The notes under the pieces were generated by a model that was not told where the DNA came from, searched no databases, and saw only the letters and a program-made list of their open reading frames with translations. This document shows, piece by piece, positions 1 through 8,561 of a stretch of 64,000 nt of DNA. Source of the DNA: an uncultured Pseudodesulfovibrio sp. (GTDB lineage Bacteria; Desulfobacterota; Desulfovibrionia; Desulfovibrionales; Desulfovibrionaceae). The DNA is taken from positions 248,001 through 312,000 of the forward strand of contig NZ_OY776488.1 of assembly GCF_963675635.1 (NCBI RefSeq). Reading direction: 5' to 3'. The translations under genes and the position numbers were made by a program. Every line of letters starts with the position of its first letter. The stretch's first letter is position 1.

Positions 1-1
1 T

Positions 2-892
2 CCGTCCGGCGGTGCTCGTAACGTTATCATGATGACATATCTCAGCGACATGTTCGGCATGGACATTGGGTACGCCCAGTGGATCGCCTATTGTATGCCG
101 TTTGTTATTGTCATGATTCCGATCACATGGCTCGTAACCAACATGATCTTCAAGCCTCGTATTACGTCTCTTGCTCCGGCAATGCGCCATCTTGAAGGTG
201 AAATCAACAAGATGGGTAAGTGGAACAAGCATCAGATATGGGCAATGATCATCTTCGTGGTCATGGTTTTCGGATGGTTCACAGAGAAGGCCTTCTTCCA
301 GATGGGAATATACCCAATTCGTCTTGGCATCGGCGTCATCGCGGTTGCCGGCGCTGTGGCCTACTTGCTGGCCGGTGTTGTCAACTGGCGTGATTATCAG
401 GAAAAAGTCGATTGGGGTGTTGTTTGGTTGTACGCGGGTGCTATCATCTTCGGTCGCACTCTTGATGTCACTGGTGCTGCCTACTGGCTGGCACAGTCCG
501 TCATCGACATGCTGGCACCGTTGGGCATGAGTCAGGGTATCCCGCTGATGCTTACCTCAAACGGATTGACAGCAGTCCTTACCAACCTGATGGCTGATGG
601 TCCGGCCGCTGCCGCAGTCGGTCCTATCACTCTCAACATGGCGAGTATCGTCCATCCAGGAACCACGTTCCTGCCGTTCATGGCAATGGCAACAGCTGTA
701 TCTTCATCGTTTGCCTACTGCCTGATCATCGGTACGCCGCCGAACGCTATCGTGTATGCCTCCGGGTATCTGGAACCCAAGGACTATCTCCGTGTCGGTG
801 TCCCGATGTGGTTTATCGCCAACATCATGATCGTGGTGCTGACAGCCGTGTACTGGACCGGAATAGGATTCAACGATCTACCATCGTTCTGA
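2..892 (+). CDS. DASS/SLC13-family anion permease, C-terminal part (5' end outside window)
   Basis: The reading frame is open to the left edge, so this is the C-terminal ~296 residues of a longer protein; the ATG at 29 is internal. The first visible residues (PSGGARNVI) match the conserved Ser/Gly/Asn loop of divalent-anion:Na+ symporters, and a second such element (GTPPNAIVYASG) lies near the C-terminus, as in the two-fold pseudo-symmetric SLC13 fold. About seven hydrophobic segments follow. Family members import dicarboxylates, sulfate or related anions with sodium; the substrate cannot be read from the sequence. It heads a group with two small membrane proteins and a signalling block, so a regulated uptake system is a reasonable inference. 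Confidence 0.88.
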   Translation, partial: PSGGARNVIMMTYLSDMFGMDIGYAQWIAYCMPFVIVMIPITWLVTNMIFKPRITSLAPAMRHLEGEINKMGKWNKHQIWAMIIFVVMVFGWFTEKAFFQMGIYPIRLGIGVIAVAGAVAYLLAGVVNWRDYQEKVDWGVVWLYAGAIIFGRTLDVTGAAYWLAQSVIDMLAPLGMSQGIPLMLTSNGLTAVLTNLMADGPAAAAVGPITLNMASIVHPGTTFLPFMAMATAVSSSFAYCLIIGTPPNAIVYASGYLEPKDYLRVGVPMWFIANIMIVVLTAVYWTGIGFNDLPSF

Positions 893-915
893 CGATGCTG
901 AAATAACCGTTAAAA

Positions 916-946
916 CCGGCGGCCCGTCCTACGGGCGGGTCGTCGG
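916..946 (+). promoter_or_regulatory. Strong intergenic hairpin after the permease gene
   Basis: A 14-bp stem (two G-U pairs) closes on a 3-nt loop (TAC at 930-932). It lies 24 bases after the permease stop and 20 bases before the next start. There is no T-run after it, so a classical intrinsic terminator is unlikely. An mRNA processing or stabilising stem-loop that sets the permease/downstream ratio is more plausible. Confidence 0.5.
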
Positions 947-965
947 CCTTAACAGGAGAAGACCA

Positions 966-1115
966 ATGAGACAGGCAAAAAACAGTGAAAAGACTTTCGT
1001 TCATGAAAAGGGCGTGACGTATTTTTCAAAGCATACCGAACGGCGCGTGCTGTTTGTTATGACCATGGCAATGCTCATCTGGGGTGTTGTCGAATATTCA
1101 AAGGATCTCTTTTAG
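966..1115 (+). CDS. Small single-pass membrane protein (49 aa)
   Basis: A 49-codon frame with a good ribosome-binding site (AGGAG at 954-958). The N-terminal half is polar and basic; the C-terminal half is one hydrophobic helix (VLFVMTMAMLIWGVVEY) ending in a short charged tail. It fills the gap between the permease and the YIP1-like gene and is almost certainly co-transcribed with them. No family is recognised. A small accessory subunit of the permease is possible, but that rests on position and topology only. Confidence 0.6.
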   Translation: MRQAKNSEKTFVHEKGVTYFSKHTERRVLFVMTMAMLIWGVVEYSKDLF

Positions 1116-1127
1116 GGAGCAGGAACA

Positions 1128-1682
1128 ATGAAAGCAACATGTGCAGCAGACGCCAGAATGGGCATCAGGGAATACTTCGACGTCATTTTTACTGTCATGC
1201 GGTCCCCGGCCCGGCATTTTGAACGGGTCGCATCGGAGTCCGGATCGCGTCGTGCTCTGTTCTTTCTCATGATTTCTGGAATTTTCTATTGTTCCGTGAG
1301 CATGACCTATTTCTTTGAAAACTCGTTGGTCATGGGTGTCGTCATGATGGCCAACGCGGTGCTCATGCCCGCTCTTGGAGCGGTCTTCAGCTTCATCCTT
1401 CTAGGAATGACGGGACAGGGAAGAGTGCCGTACGGCAAAGTGTTTAACGTCTACGCTTATGCCAGCGGGGCGGTCATGGTCGTTTCCTGGATTCCGGGAC
1501 TCGCCATCGTGATGGAACCCGTTCGGGCCGTGCTCGTGGCTATAGGGCTGTTCAAGGTGGCGGAAGTCAGCAAGCTCAAGGCCGTCTTCATCGTTGTGAT
1601 GACAGCGTTTCTGCTGTTGGTGTTTTTCTGGGCTGCGGCTCCTTTGGTTATCGAATTGCGAGATCTTTCTGTGAGGATGTGA
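1128..1682 (+). CDS. YIP1-family integral membrane protein
   Basis: A 184-residue protein with a short soluble N-terminus containing the SPARHFER stretch typical of YIP1-domain proteins (a Ser-Pro followed by an aromatic), then four to five hydrophobic helices. A GGGAGCAGGAAC ribosome-binding region precedes the start. Bacterial YIP1 proteins have no settled biochemical role. It sits 12 bases after the small membrane gene and before a two-component cluster, so it may be part of the same membrane or sensory unit as the permease. Family confidence is moderate: the fold is recognised from general pattern, not from a unique motif. Confidence 0.65.
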   Translation: MKATCAADARMGIREYFDVIFTVMRSPARHFERVASESGSRRALFFLMISGIFYCSVSMTYFFENSLVMGVVMMANAVLMPALGAVFSFILLGMTGQGRVPYGKVFNVYAYASGAVMVVSWIPGLAIVMEPVRAVLVAIGLFKVAEVSKLKAVFIVVMTAFLLLVFFWAAAPLVIELRDLSVRM

Positions 1683-1733
1683 CCGATTCGGCGCAAACGT
1701 ATTGGTGATTGCATTCCTTACCCTCCCCATCCA

Positions 1734-1760
1734 GGCCGGGGGCAAGCCCCGCCCCCGGCC
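1734..1760 (+). promoter_or_regulatory. Perfect 10-bp GC inverted repeat between YIP1 and response regulator genes
   Basis: The arms GGCCGGGGGC (1734-1743) and GCCCCCGGCC (1751-1760) are perfect complements around a 7-nt loop. No T-run follows, so it is more likely an attenuator or processing hairpin than a simple terminator. It separates the permease/membrane group from the signalling genes. Confidence 0.5.
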
Positions 1761-1791
1761 CAGGCATGAAAAGAGACGAGTGGAGATTCAT

Positions 1792-2175
1792 ATGCAGAAA
1801 ATCAAGTTGCTTCTTGTTGACGATGAAAAGGATTTTCTCACGGTGTATGCACGGCGTTTCGTTCGCAGAAACGCCGATATCACCCTTGCGTCCAGTGGGC
1901 AGGAGGCCATCGACAAGATTCGGGCCATAGATTTCGACGTGGTTATTCTCGACGTCATGATGCCTGAAATGAACGGCATTGAAACGTTGCGGCGCATCAA
2001 GGCCATCAAGCCTGAGCTGCCGGTTATCATTCTGACGGGCCACGCAAATTCGCAAACCATGATTGAGGGAATGGATATCGGGGCATTTGATTTTCTGCTC
2101 AAGCCGGTCGGGACGGATGAATTGTATTTCAGGGTGCTGGATGCTGTCAGGTCAAAACACCGCGTTCAGGTGTAA
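1792..2175 (+). CDS. Receiver-only response regulator (127 aa)
   Basis: A stand-alone CheY-like receiver. The acidic pair is at D10/D11, the phospho-acceptor is D54 in VILDVMMPEMNG, the conserved Thr is in ILTGHAN and the Lys in LLKPVG. It ends directly after the receiver fold with no DNA-binding or enzymatic output. The start at 1792 is chosen because GAGTGGAG lies 7-14 bases upstream and the receiver begins immediately; an in-frame upstream extension would run through the GC hairpin. It probably passes phosphate to or from one of the neighbouring kinases, or acts by protein contact, perhaps with the PEP-synthase-like protein encoded next. Confidence 0.92.
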   Translation: MQKIKLLLVDDEKDFLTVYARRFVRRNADITLASSGQEAIDKIRAIDFDVVILDVMMPEMNGIETLRRIKAIKPELPVIILTGHANSQTMIEGMDIGAFDFLLKPVGTDELYFRVLDAVRSKHRVQV

Positions 2176-2193
2176 TCGGTGGAGGGCCAACAA

Positions 2194-4788
2194 ATGCAGA
2201 ATCTTTTTAAGACGCTGTTCAATTGTATTCGTCGGACTTCTGCCGGACATGAGGAAGACAGGGAACGTTTTCTGGCAAAAACTGAAAACTTCCGTCTACT
2301 GCTGGCCGCCAACAACAAGGCCCTCGAAATCATGGCGCAGATAACAGAAGATGCACAGTCGGAAAGTGTTTTCGGCATGGCTCATGTCAGGGCTCAATGT
2401 CTGAAGGCTGCCTCCGGGGTTCGCCAGATGATCGAGCGATTGTGTCTTATGGCCCCAGGGAAATATGATGAACTCAGAGATGTGTTTAACGACATCGTTG
2501 TGTCCATGGAAAGAGCCATGGATGAGGGTTCGGATCGAAACGTTGGCCCGTTGGTCCTGAGGATGGAGGACATCCGGGCTGATTCCCTGCCACAAACAGG
2601 GTCAAAAATGGCCATGCTCGGTGAAGTTCGGGCGGCTCTTGGCGTGGATGTACCCCGTGGTTTTTCAATCACCGCCTCGGCGTATCATGTCTTTATGGAA
2701 CGGTCCGGACTTGGCGATGAAATCAACCGATTAATCCAGATTCATGACAGCGAAACGCTTGATGGCTTGCGTCTTCTTGAAGAGAGCATTCGGCACGCCG
2801 TCGACATGACGGTGATTCCGCAGGATATCGAGCAGGCTGTCACGCAGAGTTGCCGAGAACTCGGCAATGTCAGAATGGCTGTGCGCAGCAGTGCTGTGGG
2901 TGAAGACTCTGAGGGTGCCAGTTTTGCGGGACAATTTGTGTCAAAGCTCGGCGTGAAGACCTGTGATGTGCTGGAGGCGTACAGGAGTGTCCTGGCGAGT
3001 GCCTATTCTGCAACGGCAATGGCGTACCGTCTCAATCGCGGACTGCGGGATGATGCTGTGGTCATGTGCGTGGCCTGTATGGAAATGATTGACGCAAAGG
3101 CAGGTGGAGTCGTCTATACCCAGTCGCCCATGGGACATGACGATGGTCGCGTGGTCGTCAATGCGGTGCCGGGACTCCCCCGGGCTGTCGTGGATGGCTG
3201 TTCCCTTGTTGATTCGTGGGTGGTCGACCGAACTTCCTTGACCATTCGGCATAGAGATATTGCGGTTAAGGAAATGTGCTATGTGAAGGCCTCCTGTGGT
3301 CGTATAAGCAAGGAAAAACTGTATGGAGACAAGAGTGTTGCGCCGTCCGTATCGGATTCGGTTATCCAGCGACTTGTCTGGCTGGCGCTTCGCATTGAAA
3401 ATCATTTCGGCATACCACAGGATATAGAATGGGCATTGGCCCGTGACGGTCGCATTGTTATTCTTCAATGCCGTCCCCTGGCAGTCTGTGCCTTGCGCGA
3501 GGACGCTCCATCTCATGTGCAGAACGACGAAGACGCGGCCTCGATCCTTTTGGAATCCTGTGTTGTAGCCAGCCCCGGCGTTGCTGCGGGTCGTGTGTTT
3601 CCTGTCACCTCTGATGAAGACATGTCCTGTTTCCCGGATGGTGGCATTCTTCTGGCACGAAGCGCTCGACCGCAACTGTCCGTGCTGATGGCGCAGGTGA
3701 GTGCGCTGGTGACAGAATATGGCAGTCCGGTCGGGCATCTCGCCAATGTCGCCAGGGAATTCGGCAGGCCATATCTGATCGGTGGTCCCGGTGCTGTTGA
3801 ACAATTGTCTGGAGTCGGCATGGTGACCGTCAACGCAGACAATGGAAATGTCTATCTCGGTCTCAGGCAGGCGCAGATAGATCAATCTGTGGCTTCTGCA
3901 GCCTCGACTCCGGGAAACGAAGTGCGACTGGCATTGCAGCGAATGCTCCCGTTTATAGTTCCTCTGTCATTGACGGACCCGGAATCGTCGGATTTCGTGC
4001 CGGGAAAATGTGTGTCATTGCATGATATCACACGATTTTGCCACGAGAAGGCCGTGAATGAGATGTTCATGGGCGGTGAGCAATTGACGGCAAATGCGCG
4101 AAAGCTGGTCGGTCAGATGCCCATGCAGTATTGGCTCATCGACATTGGCGGCGGCACTGCCGAATCATGCGATAACACACGGGTCTGTCTGGATGACATC
4201 CGGTCCAACGCCATGAAGGCTTTGTGGCGCGGGATGACTGCCATACCATGGGATGGCCCACCGCCGGTTGCTCCCGGTGGTCTTATGTCGGTTTTTTCCG
4301 AAGCCGCCTGCAACCCTGCATTGGTTCCGGGGATGGCGAACAACATGGGGGACCGCAATTATTTCACTGTCGGACGGCACTATTGCAACCTTCAGTCTCG
4401 TTTCGGATTTCACTTCTGCACCATTGAAGGGTTTGCCGGGGATAATCCTGCTGAAAATTATGCTCTCTTCCAGTTTAAGGGAGGCGGTGCAAACATGGAA
4501 CGGCGGTGCAACCGTGCGCACATGATTAGCAGTATTCTGGAGCGACATGGTTTTATCGTGGAGGTTCGGGATGATGCACTGTTTGCACGGATCGAAGGTG
4601 TGGAAAGAGAAGCCGTGGAACGGGCACTTGTTGTGGCGGGGTACCTTCTGGTGCACACCCGCCAGGTCGACATGGTCGCGGCAGACTCGGATTCTCTCAG
4701 TCGGTACGGGCAAAAGTTTACGTCGGACATTGGTTCCCTCTTGTCGGGTGCGGTCACGGAATCCCGGGACTGGAGGTGCGACGCATGA
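2194..4788 (+). CDS. PEP/pyruvate-binding (PEP-synthase-like) protein with a non-standard C-terminus
   Basis: An 864-residue protein. Residues ~1-130 are helical and of unknown type. Residues ~140-430 form a PPDK/PEP-synthase N-terminal ATP-grasp domain, with the RSSAVGEDSEGASFAG loop near 231-246 and DIEWAL...QCRPL near 410-428. Residues ~455-555 form the swivelling phospho-histidine domain, with a His in GSPVGHLANVAREFG (about H515). The PEP-binding TIM barrel that should follow is not recognisable; ~290 residues of unknown type replace it. The ATG at 2194 is preferred over a GTG at 2179 because GGAGGG sits 8 bases before it. It overlaps the next kinase gene by an ATGA junction. Inference: a phosphotransfer or metabolite-sensing protein for signalling, not a gluconeogenic PEP synthase. 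Confidence 0.8.
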   Translation: MQNLFKTLFNCIRRTSAGHEEDRERFLAKTENFRLLLAANNKALEIMAQITEDAQSESVFGMAHVRAQCLKAASGVRQMIERLCLMAPGKYDELRDVFNDIVVSMERAMDEGSDRNVGPLVLRMEDIRADSLPQTGSKMAMLGEVRAALGVDVPRGFSITASAYHVFMERSGLGDEINRLIQIHDSETLDGLRLLEESIRHAVDMTVIPQDIEQAVTQSCRELGNVRMAVRSSAVGEDSEGASFAGQFVSKLGVKTCDVLEAYRSVLASAYSATAMAYRLNRGLRDDAVVMCVACMEMIDAKAGGVVYTQSPMGHDDGRVVVNAVPGLPRAVVDGCSLVDSWVVDRTSLTIRHRDIAVKEMCYVKASCGRISKEKLYGDKSVAPSVSDSVIQRLVWLALRIENHFGIPQDIEWALARDGRIVILQCRPLAVCALREDAPSHVQNDEDAASILLESCVVASPGVAAGRVFPVTSDEDMSCFPDGGILLARSARPQLSVLMAQVSALVTEYGSPVGHLANVAREFGRPYLIGGPGAVEQLSGVGMVTVNADNGNVYLGLRQAQIDQSVASAASTPGNEVRLALQRMLPFIVPLSLTDPESSDFVPGKCVSLHDITRFCHEKAVNEMFMGGEQLTANARKLVGQMPMQYWLIDIGGGTAESCDNTRVCLDDIRSNAMKALWRGMTAIPWDGPPPVAPGGLMSVFSEAACNPALVPGMANNMGDRNYFTVGRHYCNLQSRFGFHFCTIEGFAGDNPAENYALFQFKGGGANMERRCNRAHMISSILERHGFIVEVRDDALFARIEGVEREAVERALVVAGYLLVHTRQVDMVAADSDSLSRYGQKFTSDIGSLLSGAVTESRDWRCDA

Positions 4789-6461
4789 TGCCTTCATCAT
4801 ACAAGAAGCTGCGGTGGACACTTGTTCTTATCACACTGAGTCTCTCTCTCATTCCTCTGTTTGCGCTCGGGTATGCCATTCATGCCGAATTCAGTCAGTC
4901 GTATGAAGAAAAACTGACAAGTAATCTGCGGCTTGTGACTGGCAACAAGCGGGATGCCATCGACATGTTTTTGACCGAGCGGGTCATGCAGTTGCAGCTT
5001 CTCGCCGATATGCATTCGTTTAAAGACATGACGGATCAAAACTATCTGAGTTCAGTTTTCAACATAGTCCAACAGACTTCACATTCTTTCATAGATATAG
5101 GCGTTATCGGACAGGACGGAAATCATGAAGCATATTGCGGCCCATTCGATCTCAAGGACGTCAACTACAAGGACGAACCCTGGTTCAATCAGGTCATGCT
5201 CAAGGGGCTGTATATCAGTGACGTCTTCATGGGATTCAGAAATTTTCCGCATTTCATCATAGCGGTCAAACGGCGAGAGGGTGGTTCAACATGGATTCTC
5301 CGGGCCACCATTGATTCGGACGTGTTTACGTCTCTCGTTCGTAATGTCCGTTTCGGCAGGCAGGGGGACGCCTACCTCGTCAACAAGGATTATGCACTTC
5401 AAACTCCTTCCCGTTTCGGTGGCAAGGTGCTGTCTCAGGCTGAACTCCCGGAATATCACGGTGAAAGTGATGTGGAGATCATCAATTGGAAAAAGGACGG
5501 CACGCCGCTTGTTGCCGGAATAACGCCCCTGGCCCATGCCGGTTGGCGGCTCATTATCATCGAGAATCCCGAAGAAGAACTTTCTCCGCTTTTGCGGACG
5601 CAGTCACTCATATTCATGCTGCTTTCCATCTGTGCGCTGATGGTTTTCATCGGGGCGTACATTTCTGTTGCTTCGGTGGTCGCCAAACTCAAAGCGTCGG
5701 ATCGGGAACGGGCGGCCATGGATGCGGCTGTCATGCAGTCGAGCAAGATGGCTTCTCTTGGGAAACTGGCTGCCGGAGTCGCCCATGAAATCAACAACCC
5801 GCTTTCCATCATTCGTGAGAGTGCCGGATGGATACGGGATATCATCAATGACGGCGAACTTGGTGAAGGTGCGGCCGTGGATGATCTTCAAGAGGCAACA
5901 GACGACATAGACCGTCATGTGGAAAGGGCGCGCACCGTTACGCACCGGATGCTTGGGTTCGCTCGTCGTATGGAGCCGCTTCATGAAGATGTTGATCTCA
6001 ACATGTTGGCTCTGCAAACGTTTTCATTTCTTGAAAATGAAACTCGCCATCGAAATATCGAAGTTGTGCGTAACTTTGATCAGGACCTTCCGTTCATCAC
6101 GACCGATTCGAACCAGGTACAGCAGGTCATGCTGAATCTGCTTGAAAATGCTATTGATGCCATTGGTGAAAACGGTTCCATCTCGATGACCACCCGTGGA
6201 GAAAAAGACAAGGTGGTTGTTGAGATTGAAGATAGCGGTGAAGGGATACCCGAAGAACATATCAACAAGGTTTTCGACCCGTTTTTTACCACCAAAGCCA
6301 CAGGGGAAGGGACTGGTCTCGGGTTGTCCATTGTCTATACGACGCTCAAGAAACTGGGTGGTACGATCAACGTGCGTAGCAAACGCGGGCAAGGTACTGT
6401 CTTTGTTATATCTTTGCCGTTGACCTGTCCGTATTTCCCCGACTGCCAGGAGGAAGCATGA
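4785..6461 (+). CDS. Membrane sensor histidine kinase with periplasmic Cache domain
   Basis: A 558-residue kinase with an N-terminal membrane helix (~10-32), a ~240-residue periplasmic region of double-Cache type ([16 protein letters not shown] and GDAYLVNKD elements), a second helix (~273-300), a HisKA domain with H334 in [10 protein letters not shown], and a HATPase domain (N box [33 protein letters not shown]). GGAGG at 4772-4776 supports the ATG at 4785, whose TGA-sharing junction overlaps the upstream gene by 4 bases. Cache domains usually bind small organic ligands. The C-terminus carries a short Cys-containing tail (CPYFPDC). The next gene encodes its probable receiver partner. Confidence 0.92.
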   Translation: MMPSSYKKLRWTLVLITLSLSLIPLFALGYAIHAEFSQSYEEKLTSNLRLVTGNKRDAIDMFLTERVMQLQLLADMHSFKDMTDQNYLSSVFNIVQQTSHSFIDIGVIGQDGNHEAYCGPFDLKDVNYKDEPWFNQVMLKGLYISDVFMGFRNFPHFIIAVKRREGGSTWILRATIDSDVFTSLVRNVRFGRQGDAYLVNKDYALQTPSRFGGKVLSQAELPEYHGESDVEIINWKKDGTPLVAGITPLAHAGWRLIIIENPEEELSPLLRTQSLIFMLLSICALMVFIGAYISVASVVAKLKASDRERAAMDAAVMQSSKMASLGKLAAGVAHEINNPLSIIRESAGWIRDIINDGELGEGAAVDDLQEATDDIDRHVERARTVTHRMLGFARRMEPLHEDVDLNMLALQTFSFLENETRHRNIEVVRNFDQDLPFITTDSNQVQQVMLNLLENAIDAIGENGSISMTTRGEKDKVVVEIEDSGEGIPEEHINKVFDPFFTTKATGEGTGLGLSIVYTTLKKLGGTINVRSKRGQGTVFVISLPLTCPYFPDCQEEA

Positions 6462-6856
6462 CTCGAATAAAAGTCCTCGTTGTGGATGATGAACCGGATT
6501 TTTTGAAGCTTATCGAGCGGCGTCTATCCAAGCGGAACGTTGACGTTGCTGTCGCGACCAGCGGCGAGGCCGCGCTTGAAAGCCTGCGCAAGAGTCTCGT
6601 GGATGTCGTCATTCTTGACGTCAAGATGCCCGGATTGAGCGGTATTGAAACTCTCAAGGAAATTCGCAAGCGATTTGGTGGGCTGGCTGTCATCATGCTT
6701 ACCGGACACGGGTCGGTGAAGTCGGGTATCGACGGAATGAGTCATGGCGCCTACGATTATATACTCAAGCCATTTTCCATTGATGATCTGCTTGAACGAA
6801 TTCGTGCGGCCAGTGAGCATTCCCGGCTGAAGAAGCTGGAGCGGGGTGATATATGA
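6458..6856 (+). CDS. Receiver-only response regulator (132 aa)
   Basis: A CheY-like receiver with D10/D11, phospho-acceptor D54 (VILDVKMPG), Thr in MLTGHGS and Lys in ILKPFS. A short charged tail follows and there is no output domain. It starts inside the stop of the preceding kinase (ATGA, 4-base overlap) and its own end overlaps the next kinase the same way, so the three genes are translationally coupled. It resembles the first receiver of the cluster at 1792. Confidence 0.93.
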   Translation: MTRIKVLVVDDEPDFLKLIERRLSKRNVDVAVATSGEAALESLRKSLVDVVILDVKMPGLSGIETLKEIRKRFGGLAVIMLTGHGSVKSGIDGMSHGAYDYILKPFSIDDLLERIRAASEHSRLKKLERGDI

Positions 6857-7770
6857 AGCTCTTGCGGGTCAGAAGGATAGCACGACTTGGGCAGTATGCG
6901 TACCCTGCTTCCTGCCTGCTGATAGCCGCAGTCGTTTGGAAATTCCCGCCGCGTGACCATATTCTTCTCATGGTGGGTATTATCGCTACTGTCACCGCAA
7001 TGTGGTTGCTGCTACGTACTTCTTCGCGATGGCTTGATGACGCGACGGCAGAGCAGTCCCGTTTGGGGAAAGAGCTCATTCAATCGCAGAAGGTCCTCGC
7101 TCTTGGTGAAATATCAACCGGTATCGCACATGAAATAAACAACCCCCTGAACATCATTCTGCGGGAAGTCGAACTGTTGCGCATGCAGCTCGAATCGCCA
7201 CCGTCCCCGGAAGAAATGGAAGAGATTCAGGACAGCCTGGATTCCATTCTGGGGCAGGTTGAACGATGTTCGGAGATAACTCATAAACTCCTTGATTTTG
7301 CACGTCATCGTCGTCCTGTTTCTCAGTTTGCAGATATCAATCTGCTCATGGAAGACATGCTGTCTCTGGTTGAACGAGAATCCGGGAGTGACAGTATCTG
7401 GATAGTCAGGGCGTTTGACGATCTTCTTCCCATGGTGAAAACCGACCCCCCTCTCCTGCGGCAGGTTTTTTTGAACCTTCTTATCAATGCCGTGCAGGCC
7501 ATGGGCAAAAGCGGTGTCATATTCGTTTCCACTTTCTGTGAAAAAAACATGGTGTGCATTGAGGTGCGAGACACTGGTCCCGGTATTCCCCCTGAAGACA
7601 TAAAGCGGGTGTTCAATCCTTTTTATACGACAAAACCCCCAGGTGAAGGGACGGGCCTCGGACTGTCAGTCAGTCTGCGTATCGTCAACGAACTGGGTGG
7701 TACCATATCCGTGAAGTCCACCGCAGGTGAAGGGGCGTCCTTTACTGTTCGAATACCCATTGAATCATGA
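6853..7770 (+). CDS. Small membrane-anchored histidine kinase
   Basis: A 305-residue kinase with two short N-terminal membrane helices (~16-31 and ~37-54) and almost no loop between them, so it has no classical periplasmic sensor. HisKA carries H93 in [13 protein letters not shown]; the HATPase domain shows NLLINAVQAM, DTGPGIP, FYTTK and GEGTGLGLS. With so little sensor it may respond to membrane state, or be driven by the neighbouring receivers in a phosphorelay. It overlaps the upstream receiver gene by 4 bases and is followed 9 bases later by another receiver. Confidence 0.92.
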   Translation: MKLLRVRRIARLGQYAYPASCLLIAAVVWKFPPRDHILLMVGIIATVTAMWLLLRTSSRWLDDATAEQSRLGKELIQSQKVLALGEISTGIAHEINNPLNIILREVELLRMQLESPPSPEEMEEIQDSLDSILGQVERCSEITHKLLDFARHRRPVSQFADINLLMEDMLSLVERESGSDSIWIVRAFDDLLPMVKTDPPLLRQVFLNLLINAVQAMGKSGVIFVSTFCEKNMVCIEVRDTGPGIPPEDIKRVFNPFYTTKPPGEGTGLGLSVSLRIVNELGGTISVKSTAGEGASFTVRIPIES

Positions 7771-7779
7771 GAGGTAACG

Positions 7780-8208
7780 ATGGAAACCATCGCACGAATT
7801 CTGGTTGTTGATGATGAAGAACGATTCCGAAAGTCCATGGTCCGAATCTTGAAATCCAAGGGGTATGTCGTGGATGAGGCCTGTGATGGCATGGATGCCC
7901 TCAACAAACTCGCGACCGGCGGATTTGATGTTGTTCTTCTTGATTTGAAAATGCCCGAACTTTCGGGAGAGGAAACCTACAATGAAATCCGCTTGCAGGG
8001 TTTTGACGTGGAAACGATCTGTCTGACAGGGCACGTCTCGATCAATGAAGCGACACAGCTCCTCCAGCGCGGGGTGTTCGATTATCTCGTGAAACCAGCT
8101 TCGGTGGAGGAAATTATTACAGCTGTGCAACGAGCAATGGATAAGAAACAACTCCGCAATAACGAGATAGAAATCGACCAGCTCTTCAAGAACCCGGCAG
8201 TGAACTGA
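7780..8208 (+). CDS. Receiver-only response regulator (142 aa)
   Basis: A receiver domain with acidic pair D11/D12, phospho-acceptor D55 (VLLDLKMPELSG), Thr in CLTGHVS and Lys in LVKPAS. A ~20-residue helical, charged tail (RAMDKKQLRNNEIEID) follows but no output domain. A GAGAGGTAACG ribosome-binding region precedes the start. It is the third stand-alone receiver of the block and ends its tightly packed part. Confidence 0.93.
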   Translation: METIARILVVDDEERFRKSMVRILKSKGYVVDEACDGMDALNKLATGGFDVVLLDLKMPELSGEETYNEIRLQGFDVETICLTGHVSINEATQLLQRGVFDYLVKPASVEEIITAVQRAMDKKQLRNNEIEIDQLFKNPAVN

Positions 8209-8561
8209 TCTAACGCTTTAACTCTCAATGTGTCATGGGGAGAACCATTGTGATGATCTCTTTCTTGAGAGCCATCGGTCTCAAGTTTCTTGGTAATGCT
8301 CTTTGATGGTATAAGGCAACCATTTCGGGACTTCTCCTCCTTCACCCCATGCTTTTGTATTGTATGTGGTCGTTCGTCGACGGATGGGTTCTTATCGGTG
8401 AATTTGTTTCATGCTGGTCATGGCCTTGAAGTATTCCCCTCGTTTTGTCGGAGGTTTACCGTTTTCGTTGTTGCGTGGCATTTCAATGACATCATTCAGT
8501 TTTTCGGCGGGTAATCACATGGGACAGCTTTTTGGAGCACTGAGATATACAGGAGTGAAAC
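8209..8561. other. Intergenic region, 353 bp, no convincing gene
   Basis: It separates the compact kinase/receiver group from the Rossmann-PAS kinase gene. A loose inverted repeat (CTCTCAA at 8222-8228, TTGAGAG at 8265-8271) is present. On the minus strand a 29-codon frame at 8392-8481 reads like protein (MPRNNENGKPPTKRGEYF...), but it lacks a ribosome-binding site and a known relative; it may be a gene remnant. No tRNA or clear terminator is seen. The promoter of the next gene presumably lies here. Confidence 0.4.
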
